Below, one piece after another: positions 1 through 11,307 of a stretch of DNA of 64,000 bases. Each line of letters begins with the position of its first letter. The first letter of the stretch is position 1. This stretch comes from Ashinkailepas kermadecensis (lineage: Eukaryota; Arthropoda; Thecostraca; Neolepadidae): positions 1 to 64,000 of the forward strand of contig JAOTOM010002907.1 of assembly GCA_034440615.1 (NCBI GenBank). The letters run 5' to 3'. Made by a program: the position numbers and the translations under genes. The notes below the pieces were generated by a model. It saw only the letters and a list, made by a program, of their open reading frames with translations, was not told the DNA's origin and did no database searches.

Positions 1-1267
1 TCAAACAAAGGCCGAATGTAAATTTTGTACAAGTTTAAGAGGATTTGCTTTGAAATCTTACTTGCAATAGGATAAAGAGGGCTTAGTGCACAATTGACCT
101 TTTGGATAATCTCGTTTATGTGACTATGGAAACGCAAGTCAGAAGAAAATGTTAAGCCGAGGTGTTTATGATTTTCTAAGTTTGGTATTGGTTGGCTTCC
201 CATTCTGAGATTTAGGGGTTTACTGTTTCTTTTACATGTTTGTTGGATCGTTTTTGCCGCGTTAAATTGTATGCCCCATTTTGTTCCAAATTCGTGTATA
301 ATATCAAGATCTTTTTGAATTGATTGTTGTGCTTCTAGTGAGCCTTGGGTGTGCGAAGAGCAAAGCGACGTGTCACCAGCGAAAAAAAAACTTATTTAAT
401 TTGTAATCATGTCCGCCAAGTCATTTAAATATATTAATGCCAAAAGGGGTCCCAAAACAGAACCCTGTGGGCAGCCCGCATTTATGGTAATTGGTGATGA
501 TAGGCTGTTTCCTACCCTTACACGCTGTTCTCTATTTTCTAAGTATGATTGTAGCCAATTTAAAGCAGTACCGGTAATCCCACAATGATTTTTGCACTTA
601 AAAATAAGTCCTGCATGCCATATAGTATCAAAATATTTTTGTATATCAAAATATATACATGTAAAGTCAGGATTTCGATCTAAAGATGAATATAGAGTAT
701 GTGTTAAGTAGAGCAACTGTAGTTGGGGCCCATAATAGGGACGGTAACCACTTTGTTTCTCAGAGAGTATATTATTTTCTGTGATGTGTGAATAAATTCG
801 TTTAAAAACGAACTTTTCTATAATTTTGGGCACACACGATAAGCGGCTAATTGGCCTATAATTTGTGGGATCAGAGCATGACCCTTTCTTTTTGAATATG
901 GGCGATACATTAGCTTGTTTCCATTCCTTGGGGAAAACTCGAGTGATAAGGATTTGTTAAATAACTTAGTAAGGGGTTCGTAGATAAGAATAGCAATTAA
1001 TTTAAGCAGCCTGGGAGATATTTAGTCAGGTCCTGTTGTTTTATTTGGATTAAGATGGTTGAGCTGCTGAAGAACTTCATCTTCAGTGACTTGCACTTCT
1101 GCCGAACTTGGAAAGCTATGATTATATTGTGCGTCCATGGAGGGTAGTTGCAAGTTGTTAGGTGATTGAGATTGTTCCGCAAAATGCTCGTTCAAGAGTG
1201 TTGCCTTCTCTACATCATCAATAATTGCACCATTTTGACCATCTAGGGGTGGTATGCTTTGGGACAT
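1..1267 (-). pseudogene. Decayed CR1/Jockey-type LINE reverse transcriptase (runs off left edge)
   Basis: Read on the minus strand, this is the 5' and middle part of a non-LTR retrotransposon ORF2. The linker before the RT domain ends in TTGPD (about 1030). The RT fingers follow in 396-833, with a first catalytic block containing FDIQKYFD and then the CPQGSVLGP block. Just downstream, at about 400, the frame meets a stop codon. The same frame then continues to base 1 as RT palm and thumb sequence. The catalytic FADD block reads FAGD, so one essential Asp is lost. Between about 830 and 1030 the frame is broken by stops and shifts. The copy is dead. The family resembles CR1/Jockey elements common in arthropods; the exact clade would need a phylogeny. 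Confidence 0.85.
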
Positions 1268-2587
1268 TGTGGTACCAATTATCTCCTTTAAAATTTGATG
1301 GTATTTTCGAGGGCTATGTTTGCATTCTCATAGTTTCCTAACCTGGCTCTTAATGTAACTATTTGTTAGTGATTAGTGATCGCTGTCATGTGCTACCTCC
1401 CAGTACATTCTTATATATTTCCTTCAAATATGCATTCTATATGATGTATATTTTAAGGAAATATACTACATATGAATTATGCATATATATGACCATTCTG
1501 AGCTGTATGAATTATGTATGTTGATGACTATTCTGCGCAGATATAGCACACATTTGATACGATTGTAGATAAGTGATCATAGAATAACAATGTTATTCCA
1601 AACTGACCTCAGGTGAAGTAGCAAGGTCAAACTTCTGTCGACAATAATCACTGGCGCACCCAACGGGGTGGCCCGCGTACCTGCTCCCCACATCTTAGGG
1701 TTCGACATATTTGCTTTCGAAACCTGAAACTAAAAATATAGATAAGCCTTTCATAACAGCCCCGCCAACAGCATTATCTTTGGAAGGAACAAAAAAAACG
1801 GAAAAATGCAAACCAATGACTCTTGCTCAACAACAACAACGGAAATTAAGGAGATTTGTCCATGCATTCCCCGACCCCCTCCCCTGTCCCCCCAAAAGAT
1901 GTTGGTACACATCTGACAATATTTATATATTTTATATGGCAAATTAACCGTAGTATTTCACTTGCTAGACAAATGAGGCCCGTGCTTCTCTCAGGATCAA
2001 GTAAAAGGTTTGATTGTGGTAACGGCTGGTGCAGACCTGAAAACCGGATAGGTCCTTATGAGCCCCCTAAACAAAACATGAAAAGCTTCAACATTGCGGA
2101 TCCTATGACAACTCACTTGTCCGAATGCCATCATGTATGGAGACGCTATTTTTGTTCTTGCGTCATAAGTTCTCTCCATGATACATGGTCTTCGCCAACA
2201 TTTATTACGAACTACAGAGGTGACAAATTAGATATTTTGCCCAAGTGTTGGCGACAGGCTTCAGTATTTATCGGAACACCATGCGCCGGAACATCATGCA
2301 CCATTGAACACTATGCGCCGAGGTCTCCTATGCCAAAATATACCGGAGGGTGTTGATTTCTGAACATGTTTAGGGAGAGGGATATGAATACATGAAGGAA
2401 ATGGGTGGTCCAAAATATATCGGGTGCATATCCCATATGGTCGCATGTTTAAATTATTGGGCGGGTGTCAGCCAAGATTGCTGTGGAGGGAAGTTGGCCC
2501 CATTAAAAGCATGCAAATCGACACCCATGGTTTCTAGCACACGCAGGTCCTCAATTTAGTTCTTCGTACTACAATTATTTAAATGAC
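1268..2587. other. Unassigned AT-rich DNA
   Basis: No convincing gene. There is one imperfect stem-loop at 1414-1465, with two 22-bp arms carrying two mismatches around an 8-nt loop. The short open frames at 1711-2356 show no domain and lack coding character. Confidence 0.5.
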
Positions 2588-2936
2588 GCCAACAAATGCC
2601 GCCCCGGTAGCTCAGTTGGTTAGAGCGCTGGCCTGCTCTGGTCTCCCCTGTCCTGGCAACGCGGGGTTCGAGTCGCTCCACGACGCGCTCGCATGGGCTG
2701 GGAGGGTCAGTTGGCAGCTGACCCGATAAGGCCAGGGACGAGCTACTGGACGGCCGTGTCGGTGCATTGACGGCACGTGAAGCTTTCGCTAAAAATTATT
2801 CCGTTGAACTGGAGTTAATGGATCGGGTGGTGGGGCCAGGGTTCACGCAACAAGCGTGAACAACAAGCGCAATAGGACCCTGGTTCATGAAGCCACCCCA
2901 ACAAGAACTCGGATAAAATTAATTAAAATTACAAAA
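2588..2936 (+). mobile_element. tRNA-derived SINE with target-site duplication
   Basis: The head is a tRNA-like pol III promoter. An A box (TAGCTCAGTTGGTTAGAGC) lies at 2608-2626 and a B box (GGTTCGAGTCG) at 2664-2674. The intervening arm is too long and unpaired for a functional tRNA. The body, about 2690-2900, contains a self-complementary stretch around 2838-2890, and the 3' end is A/T-rich. TTAAATGAC occurs immediately before (2579-2587) and after (2937-2945), as expected of a LINE-mobilised target-site duplication. Which LINE drives it is not clear from its tail. Confidence 0.8.
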
Positions 2937-2945
2937 TTAAATGAC

Positions 2946-3313
2946 TGTTCTGCTTGGTATGCTCCACAGATAATAGCAATCATAAACAATAGGGAGATCA
3001 TATTTTGAAACGTGCACAGGTGTGCCGTGCCGTAGTGCCGTATAACACGAGTATTGTGACTCTACACCACAAGGATTGAAAGCAAAGCTGTTGGACATGG
3101 GCTTCCCGATATTTTGGGTACACTGTCACGCCACAGGCAATGTGGCAGTAACTGACGAGATAGCTGGAGACGAGCAGCAACAGTGCTGTCAATCGCCTTT
3201 TGAACGTGTTCAATCCGCGAGTGGGATCTGGACAATTTTGGGAAGGTAAGTTGCCCTCCTGTATGCTGTCACGGCCTTCAGTATATCCGTGGCGGTGCCG
3301 GGTTTAGCACGCC
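2946..3313. other. No feature recognised
   Basis: Unique-looking sequence at the start of a locally GC-rich stretch. No gene, RNA or repeat was recognised. Confidence 0.4.
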
Positions 3314-3901
3314 CTAGCGGGGCTGTAATTTACCGGACTGGTGGGTCGTCGCAAGCGGATGCCTCCCGGCTAATGCGACCGACGACAATTTCAGCTTTCC
3401 GCCCAGTGCCGGGGTCGTACGGCGCCGCCACGTCCGCGGCAAATCACCGACACGCACATGGTGGGGTGTCGGGAGGGAGGGAACACCACCCAGCCGCGTG
3501 GTGGCCGCACAGGCAGTCATCTGCAGTCGTGTCCAGCTGTAGTCGGGCGCCGCTGCAACAACAACCCGGGTCATGATCCGTCTTGTTGGCGGCAAGATGA
3601 GACAGGACGTAATGTGAGGAACCGGCGTGCGACTTCCCGCTGCATTAGGTGGGGACGTTTTCGCGGCGGGGAGCCCAGCTGCGGCCCTGCACGAGAAGAC
3701 AATCAGGCTGGCGAGCGGCGTCGCGTCTATAGAGTGCGGCATGTGCGCCATTGTGCAAGTTGAGCCGCAGCCGTCGGAAGAGGGTGCCAGGAATGCGAGG
3801 AACATCAACTCCACGAGTGTGACCAGCACACACAACTTCCGAACGGTGATTGCGGGCGCCGAAGCAGTTCCAATGGCAAAAGCGTGACGTCCAGAAGTCA
3901 A
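3314..3901 (-). CDS. Uncharacterised 195-codon open frame, doubtful
   Basis: This is the longest open frame in the window that is not made of tandem repeats, in a locally GC-rich island. The predicted product has a hydrophobic stretch near residues 23-40 (around LCVLVTLVELMFLAFLA), followed by Cys- and Pro-containing sequence. That could pass for a signal peptide or signal anchor, but no family was recognised. Other frames on both strands are also open because GC-rich DNA has few stops, so the frame may be chance. There is no clear promoter, splice site or polyadenylation signal. It is listed only because of the hydrophobic N-terminus. Confidence 0.15.
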   Translation of the reverse strand: MTSGRHAFAIGTASAPAITVRKLCVLVTLVELMFLAFLAPSSDGCGSTCTMAHMPHSIDATPLASLIVFSCRAAAGLPAAKTSPPNAAGSRTPVPHITSCLILPPTRRIMTRVVVAAAPDYSWTRLQMTACAATTRLGGVPSLPTPHHVRVGDLPRTWRRRTTPALGGKLKLSSVALAGRHPLATTHQSGKLQPR

Positions 3902-4559
3902 TTGAGCAACACAATACCCACACTAGATGTGCTAATCGGTGAAAAAGCTCGGCTGTCTAAACATTAAGTTCATTTTCGCAATCGGTCGATTTCGTGACGA
4001 CGCAATTGGATAAATTCTATTAGCGGAATTGCATACACACCGGGCTGAATTTCGCAATATTCACAAACTTCATAGTTTTTTATCACATAAAAAATCAAAA
4101 AAGGTTGTTCACAGACCGGGTTCACAGAAGGGCGGCGAGGTGGACAAGGAGACAGATTCCTCCAAAATGTGCTACTTTTACCATGACACCTCTAACACTT
4201 CATGAAAATAAGCGACCCGAAATGCTGTCTTATCCTCCCATCTGGGCGTTTACCTGCACATATGCCACCATCATCAGTTGAAAATGATCAATATGTTTGG
4301 ACTTCAACGTTTACTTCTACGTTCTAGCATCAATGTGGCATTCTCGTGCTGCAAATTGTGTGCGGATTGCAACGAAAATCACTTCATGTGCATCATGTCA
4401 TCATATATCTTCATACCGTGTCATCGTATGTCGCCGTAGCATTGCATCATATGCCACCATGCCGTCTTATTATGTTTCACATTCATGTCATTACATTCAT
4501 GTCATCATATGCCATCACATGTCATCGCAATCATGTCATAAGATGTCATCATATCATGT
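3902..4559. other. AT-rich DNA grading into degenerate ATGTCATCAT-like repeats
   Basis: The first half shows nothing. From about 4385 the text becomes a loose series of CATCATATG/ATGTCATC words. These look like decayed relatives of the clean 14-bp array that follows. Confidence 0.5.
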
Positions 4560-4905
4560 AATCACATTCATATCATCCAATTCATATCATCCAATTCATA
4601 TCATCCAATTCATATCATCCAATTCATATCATCCAATTCATATCATCCAATTCATATCATCCAATTCATATCATCCAATTCATATCATCCAATTCATATC
4701 ATCCAATTCATATCATCCACTTCATATCATCCAATTCATATCATCCAATTCATATCATCCAATTCATATCATCCAATTCATATCATCCAATTCATATCAT
4801 CCAATTCATATCATCCAATTCATATCATCCAATTCATATAATCCAATTCATATAATCCAATTCATATCATCCAATTCATATCATCCAATTCATATCATCA
4901 CATTC
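4560..4905. repeat. 14-bp minisatellite, about 24 copies
   Basis: The unit is CATATCATCCAATT, repeated head to tail with only three or four single-base variants (for example CCACTT and TATAATCC). The open frame across it, with 14-residue periodicity, is a by-product of the repeat and not a gene. Confidence 0.97.
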
Positions 4906-5849
4906 ATGTCATCAGGTAACCGTACGTTGTCCCCGGCTCACACTTTTAGGTAGGCATTTCTGCATACTACATGGGCTGGGGTGCTTCCCCTTCCCTCCTT
5001 CACCTCTAGTCTCACAGTTGATTTAGCAGTTGCCGCCTTTCCTCCTCCCCTCCTCTTCGCCCTTCCCGTTCCCGCGGCACTGATGAGCTCGTCGTTTATT
5101 CGAAGACAAGAGGAATTTTCTGAAGTATTTAGGGCTCAGGAGGAAAATTTCCATATCCATTATGCTATACATTATTCCTCAACAACCTTCAATGTGTGGT
5201 TGATGCATGCGATTACCATCATGTCGCGGAAGCACGCGCACCTCTCAACAACGTGCAGTGTCTTCGCCCCAATGGCATTCTTAGCGGGAGTAAACATCGT
5301 CAAGCTCATTTTGTGCGCCACCGGGCTCGCTGCTCCATCAGCGTGCAAATTCCGACGCGGAAGGACAGTCCGCATGGTAATTCATCGTCGGCCATATAAC
5401 CCTGCCGCGTGACACACAAGCTCTCAGCAAGAGCGATAGCACATCATTCGTGTTTCGCGGGCCGTCCGCCAGGGTCGTGCGCATCGCGGCCGCCGGACTC
5501 TGTTGACTGTCCTGACGAGCGGCGATCCTTCAGCGTGACCGGCCGTATATACTGGCGGCGTAATTTCGGCTGGCTCGCCAACGAGCTGCCAGGCACCAGC
5601 GGCGCACGGCCAGCTTTTTGTCGGCTGGCGACGAGGCGATACCGGGGTGCGTGCGGCAATCAGTAGACCACGCGATAGTTCGGATACGGTTTTTGGGCGG
5701 TGATGGGCACTGACTGTGGTAGATTGTTTACTGCCAGCACGTGCTCGTTTAGTGCGAATTTCCCCACACAGTCGATGTTGGTAAAGTAACCAAGGGGCGC
5801 GACGCCTCCTTACAAATAAGCAAATAAAGAAGTTTATAGATGACCATCA
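4906..5849. other. No feature recognised
   Basis: Mixed-composition sequence. The open frames at 4981-5412 and 5409-5666 lack domains and splice context. The last 70 bases end in A-rich text resembling a retroposon tail. Confidence 0.4.
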
Positions 5850-6367
<518 letters not shown>

Positions 6368-6495
6368 ACTCTGGTGTTTTCCTGGAGACAATATGCTACA
6401 TGCCAGACGAGTGGCCGCTGATCTTCAGCTCCTTCGTCTTCTTCATCGTCCCGATGACCAGTCTCCTCTTCGTCTACCTCTGCATAGGGATCCAG
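6368..6495 (+). CDS. Neuropeptide GPCR exon (extracellular loop 2 and TM5), pyrokinin/CAPA receptor-like
   Basis: Internal exon with a TTTTTCAG acceptor and an ideal CAG|GTGAGC donor. It starts with two bases of a split codon and ends on a codon boundary, giving 42 full codons. The first ~14 residues are extracellular loop 2, with a Cys (ETICYMPDEW) at the place where class A receptors form the disulfide to TM3. The rest is a hydrophobic TM5 with the conserved Pro (FFIVP) and a C-terminal YLCIGIQ, matching the TM5 end of PRXamide-type receptors (pyrokinin, CAPA, neuromedin U). Such receptors are Gq-coupled plasma-membrane proteins for amidated neuropeptides. The reading is strengthened by a second exon at 32681 that continues in phase with the matching intracellular loop. 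The exact ligand subtype cannot be told from this fragment. Confidence 0.87.
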
Positions 6496-7063
6496 GTGAG
6501 CACGCCTTGGCCGCTGTTCACCGCACACACGCACCCTGCACCCACCAACCGTCAGGCGACTCATCTGGTGTGCTGCATCACATCGCCGCTGGCATATTGG
6601 CACCGACATCGACATCGGCATCGGAATCAGTATTCGGTATTCTGTAAAATGTTCAGGTAATATTAATATGCTTGTACGTCCTCGATGGCAGAACAAAAGC
6701 TTGAGCATATGATTTGACACTGATTCTTAGCAGTTCGTGTCTGTTGTATTTCTGCCGTCAGTACATACTGAGAGTCTACCATCATACGTTTCAATCGCTT
6801 GATCCTTTGTCCATCTGGTCTTCGTCCAACAGGGCTCTTAATTAAGCAAAGCACCTCCACTTCGACTTGAGTGTTGCAGACATCAGTGTTGTGAGTATCG
6901 TACCTGAACTGGAATTGAACATGGGAAATAATTATCCCCTGCACGCATTATCCCCTGCACGCAGCTACGTGATGCACCTCCCCTCCTCTCCCCTGGATAT
7001 TTTTCAAGTATGTTTTCCGAAAAGCTCAGTGTTTCCATGACCAATGGGGCATCCTTTGAAGAT
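6496..7063. other. No feature recognised
   Basis: Proximal intron sequence. No gene, RNA or repeat was recognised. Confidence 0.4.
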
Positions 7064-7214
7064 TTGGTTGGTTGGTTGGTTGGTTGGTTGGTTGGTTGGT
7101 TGGTTGGTTGGTTGGTTGGTTGGTTGGTTGGTTGGTTGGTTGGTTGGTTGGTTGGTTGGTTGGTTGGTTGGTTGGTTGGTTGGTTGGTTGGTTGGTTGGT
7201 TGGTTGGTTGGTTG
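7064..7214. repeat. (TTGG)n tetranucleotide microsatellite, ~37 copies
   Basis: Perfect TTGG repeats without interruption. The WLVG and QPTN open frames across it on the two strands are artefacts of the 4-bp unit. Confidence 0.98.
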
Positions 7215-7549
7215 AATTCCCATAACATGTAAGGCCACCGTGCTATGACATCATCCGATCCACATCCACCGAAGGTGTGGCTCATCACCCACCAAAGGAA
7301 ATTATCTACTCACAAAACGGACGTGTCATTTCCAAGCACATTTCAACTATTGTCGTGAGAGGAGATGCAAGTGCTAAGATATTTTGTGCTTTGTGTTAAG
7401 TGCTTCGATATGTTGAAAAGCAACTTGTCTCCATGACCTACTCGGGTAATCTAGTCTGCGACCAACAAGATGGGATCTCGAATAACGTATTGAGACAGAG
7501 TGGCGTAATATTGAAGATTGGGTAGTACTGCACTTAGCCTTGTCAATAA

Positions 7550-7650
7550 TATTGCTAGTAGAACTCCTGAATTTACGCTCATTAGAACATAAATTTATAT
7601 GTCTGATTTATAATGAGCCCACGGTCAGGAGTTCTACCAACAAGAGCTTC
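7550..7650. repeat. Inverted repeat (fold-back) with 13-bp arms
   Basis: GTAGAACTCCTGA near 7557 is mirrored by TCAGGAGTTCTAC near 7634. An inner pair, GCTCATTA/TAATGAGC, lies within the same fold. It could be the footprint of a small palindromic element. Confidence 0.7.
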
Positions 7651-7747
7651 ATAATAGCCATGCCCGACGACAATTCAGGATACCATACGGTTCTCGGGCT
7701 GCAACAGGTCAGAACTCCGTCAGAATATGAACGGAATAGATTGGAAT

Positions 7748-7809
7748 ATCTGGTGGCAACTCGTGTCTATTCCACCTGTTGGTGCACTAGACACGGGTTG
7801 CCACCAGAT
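7748..7809. repeat. Hairpin, 22-bp arms with one mismatch
   Basis: The arms are 7748-7769 and 7788-7809, around an 18-nt loop. The right arm contains GCCACCAG, the same word that is tandemly amplified 50 bp downstream. Confidence 0.85.
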
Positions 7810-7860
7810 CTGTACTCGCACCAAGCTATTATTCCCGAGCGCTGGACGAACCCTGCGCGC

Positions 7861-7950
7861 GGCCACCAGCGGCCACCAGCGACCACCAGCGGCCACCAGC
7901 GGCCACCAGCGACCACCAGCGGCCACCAGCGGCCACCAGCGGCCACCAGC
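7861..7950. repeat. 10-bp minisatellite (GGCCACCAGC), 9 units
   Basis: The units follow the order GG, GG, GA for two rounds and then GG for three, giving a partial 30-bp higher-order period. Confidence 0.95.
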
Positions 7951-8013
7951 GGCTGCGTGACTGCCGTCCGGGAGCGAGTGCCGCTCAGCTGTGGCGGACT
8001 GACGTCGCGCCAG

Positions 8014-8230
8014 ATTCGGCTGAGATTGGACCGCGATTGGGCTAAGATTGGGCCGCGATTGGGCTGCAATTAGGCCGCGATTGGGCTGGGATTAGGCCGG
8101 GATTGGGCCTGAATTGTGCTGCGATTGGGCTGCTATTGGGCCGCGATTGGGCCGCGATTGGGCCGCGATTGGGCCGGGATTGGGCCGGGATTGGGCCGAA
8201 ATTGGGCCGGAATTGGGCCGGGATTGAGCA
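8014..8230. repeat. 11-bp minisatellite (ATTGGGCCGCG-like), ~20 units
   Basis: Head-to-tail 11-bp units with variation at the CCGCG part. The open frames across it show 11-residue periodicity and are not genes. Confidence 0.93.
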
Positions 8231-8284
8231 GGGCGATCGAACGCCTGACACGGCGGCTTCTCCGCCACGCTGACGGCCTGCTCA

Positions 8285-8360
8285 GCCACCGTCCTTCGCT
8301 CCCTCCGCCTCCGCCCCTCCGCCGCCCCCTCCGCCCCCTCCGCCGCCTCCGCCGCCATTG
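8285..8360. repeat. CCTCCGCC-rich polypyrimidine-like tract
   Basis: A run of CCG, CCT and CCC triplets and short variants. The complementary strand is G-rich, with closely spaced GG/GGG runs, so it may form G-quadruplexes. Confidence 0.8.
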
Positions 8361-8419
8361 TCTGCCAGTCCCTGCCGAGCTGTGGCTCTGGTCAGCAGAC
8401 AAGACCTTCGCCACCCTTG

Positions 8420-9205
8420 GCTTCCAGGTGGGTCCAACCACAGGGTCGCAGGAGCAATTCGCAAGTTGGAGGGACAAGACCGTGGCTGTTTCCCATCCGT
8501 TCCCACCCAGTTTCGCATTCGTCGACAACAACAACAACAACACAAATTATCCGAGTTGGGCCACCTTGGTCCAGGATCCCAATCCTTACTTTTTACTTCC
8601 TGTTCCTAAGATACCAATTTCCAATTCGGTGGCTCAAAAGCCCAGCCCGTGCCCTCAGCCCGTTCTTATATCTCTGTCTGACTCGGACGTAAACAATGAT
8701 GATACCCCCTCAACCTTCCCATCGTAGAGACAAAAACAGCATTTCTACTCGGTCATAAAATGGTAGATTATTACACGGGCCCGATACTTGGGAGCCTTTA
8801 GGAGCTGGTGTTGCTGCCATGCCAGTGGCTATTACTGATGCTGAACTATTATGGAGAAAGCATTTAATCCAGCAGAGCTAGTAGCCAAAGCCGAAAAGAA
8901 GGTCATCGTTCCAGGCTTCCAGCAGTGGAATGGAGAAACATAGGAATCATGCTTGCTGATTTGTGATACACAGTCCTAATGAATAGCCTGTCAGGCTGAG
9001 CAAAGCTTAAAGAGCAAGTCAAACAGATTTGTGGGCCCACCAGAATCACGGCGGGCCGTGGTGGCATTGGCGACAACGGAGACAAATCGCTATGATGAGC
9101 TCATTATTTATTGCTTCCTCAACAGCGCCCCAGCTATCACTTCCCAGTTTTGCAGGCGAGTTTCCAACCCCAGGTACCCCGGCAGCGGCGACACTCCTGC
9201 CAGCA
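8420..9205. repeat. Copy of an unnamed dispersed repeat (also near 45.64 and 45.87 kb)
   Basis: The segment from about 8426, with the word AGGTGGGTCCAACC and the following ~60 bases, is clearly related to 45642-45710. The segment at 9160-9205, with CCCAGG, CCGGCAGCGGCGAC and CTCC words, matches 45880-45925. The interior also contains an ACAACAACAACAAC run (8525-8542). No protein is recognisable. Confidence 0.55.
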
Positions 9206-9215
9206 GCTCCACTTG

Positions 9216-11307
9216 TGTCGAACGCCATGTCCATGATATGAGCAACGCATTCGCATTCGCATTCAGCATCCTATTCGCACACTCTCCAATTTCGTTCATT
9301 TTTTGTCAGGATATGATCTTTGTCGCTTGCAAAAGTAAGGCAAACAACAATTATTCAGTAGGACGAGCAGTTCGATCTCCAGGGGTCAGGACAGGTAATT
9401 CTGGTCAAAAACGGGGTACCGCATAAAATTCAAAGTGTTTCACTTAGCCAAATAATTATAACGCCTAAATGTCCGCTGTCCATCAAAGATGCAGCACGTC
9501 GAATTACGTGACGTTCAATGTCACAGTTTGACCTCAGGTCACCAAAGTCGGTTTTACTCATGCACTATATCTATTTACGGGGTACCGAATAAAATAAAAT
9601 AAAACTCCGATGGTGATACATTGGAAATGACTGATTTTAGCGAGTGATAGTCTACATAGCACATACATAGAGCACATCGATCAAAATGACCCATTATGGT
9701 CACCGATTCATCACCGTTCGCAAAAAAGTTCAAAAATAGCAAATATACCAAATTCTTGTGTACTCGATAATTTCCGCAAAATTTTATCCGATAATCCGAT
9801 AAATGTATTTAGGAAATTGTTCTTCGGTACCCCGTGATATCCACATAGGGTGTAATATTAAAGTTTTCGTTAACCTGTGGTCAAATGGTGACCTCGAGTG
9901 ACCAGTTGACTTGGTGTGCTGCATGCTACCGTAATAGCGGTGGCACAAGCGTTTGAATCATTCCAATAAGTGAACTATCCGACAAGTTATGCGGTACCCC
10001 AGATTTGACCTCGCTGACCTTTTCGCCTCTAAAGGCGAAATGGTCCGTCGTAGCACAACACATATTTCGTGGTGCATATACATGCCTGCGAAGGTTGTGT
10101 CAAATTTTCACACGAATCGGAGGATATTGGTGAATGCGTCTCTGAACGCGTTCCTGAATGGGATGCTAGTGCTACCTGATGAAATGCGTCATCGATGGAG
10201 GTCAGGTCACGCAGTGTGTTGCTTCTTGTATTGATAGTGCATGCATCAGCGTTGAGATAGTCTACATTAAATGCTTCGTTTGGCCCACATACGGTACCGC
10301 AGTGACTACTTTAATTTTATGAATTTCATCAAACCTGACCTGAGGTCAAACGCTGGCCTTGAAGGTCACATACTTGGATGTGCTTCTTCCTTGCTCGGTG
10401 GGCGATTATTAGACGCTAATATCCATCGGACAAATGTATTCAGGAAGATGTTATTCGGTACCCCGTGATTTCCCCATAGGATGTAATGTTAAAGTCTTCG
10501 TTAAATGGGGTCAATTGGTGACCTTGAAGGTGACATGCCTGGATGTGCTGCTTTCTTGCCTGATGGGAGATTATTTGGCGCAAATGTCCATTTAAGGAAT
10601 GCATTTAGGAAGGCATTATTCGGTACACCGTAGATGGTAACAGTGCAAGGTCAAAACAATATTTTGTGGCATAGGTCAAACTATGACATTGTACGTCATA
10701 CGCTTCAGTGTACTGCATCCATGAGCCATTCCCAATGCCTGGATGTTATTTCGTGGTGCCAAGTAAAATTTTACGGAAATTATCGGGTACACAAGAATTT
10801 GGTATATTTGCTTATCTTTTTTGCAAACGGTGATGAATCGGTGCCCATGACGGGTCATTTTGTTCGATGTGCTCTATGTACGTGCTATGTAGACTATCTG
10901 CTGCAAAATCAGGTATATCCAATGTGTCACCATGATTTAATTCGGTACCCCGTAAATAGATATAGTGCATGAGTAAAACCAACTTTGGTGACCTGAGGTC
11001 AAACTGTGACATTGAAGGTCACGTAATTCGATGTGCTGCATCAATAATGAACAGCAAACATCTAGGCGTTGGAATCATTCGGCTAAGTGAAACACTTTGA
11101 ATTTTATACGGTACCCGTTTTTTACCCGAACGACCTTTCTTGACCTGTGGACATCGAACTGCTCGTCCTACTGAATAATTGTTGCTAGCCTAACTTTTGC
11201 AAGTGACAAAGATCATATCCTGAGAAATGAGCGAATTCGGTGAGTACTCGAATAGGATGCTGATTGCGAATGTGAACTCGTTGCTAATATCACGGACATT
11301 CGAACGC
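9216..11307. mobile_element. 2.1-kb foldback element / palindromic satellite block
   Basis: The left arm (about 9216-9795) and right arm (about 10765-11307) are long, imperfect reverse complements, with many runs of 20 or more identical bases. One example is the block around TGCACTATATCTATTTACGG at 9560 and its complement at 10950. The ~970-bp centre carries direct copies of the same material. The word TTCGGTACCCCGT or a near match recurs at about 9413, 9578, 9826, 9990, 10290, 10455, 10620, 10940 and 11108, mostly about 165 bp apart. The whole therefore looks like ~165-bp monomers arranged in two opposing orientations between unique outer arms. No transposase frame is present. Confidence 0.85.

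Noticed and set aside
2600..2680. Functional tRNA gene
   Set aside because: The A and B boxes are present, but the arms do not fold into a cloverleaf and the segment continues into a SINE body with target-site duplication.
8282..8545. Gly-rich minus-strand frame
   Set aside because: It arises from the CCTCCGCC tract and has no other support.
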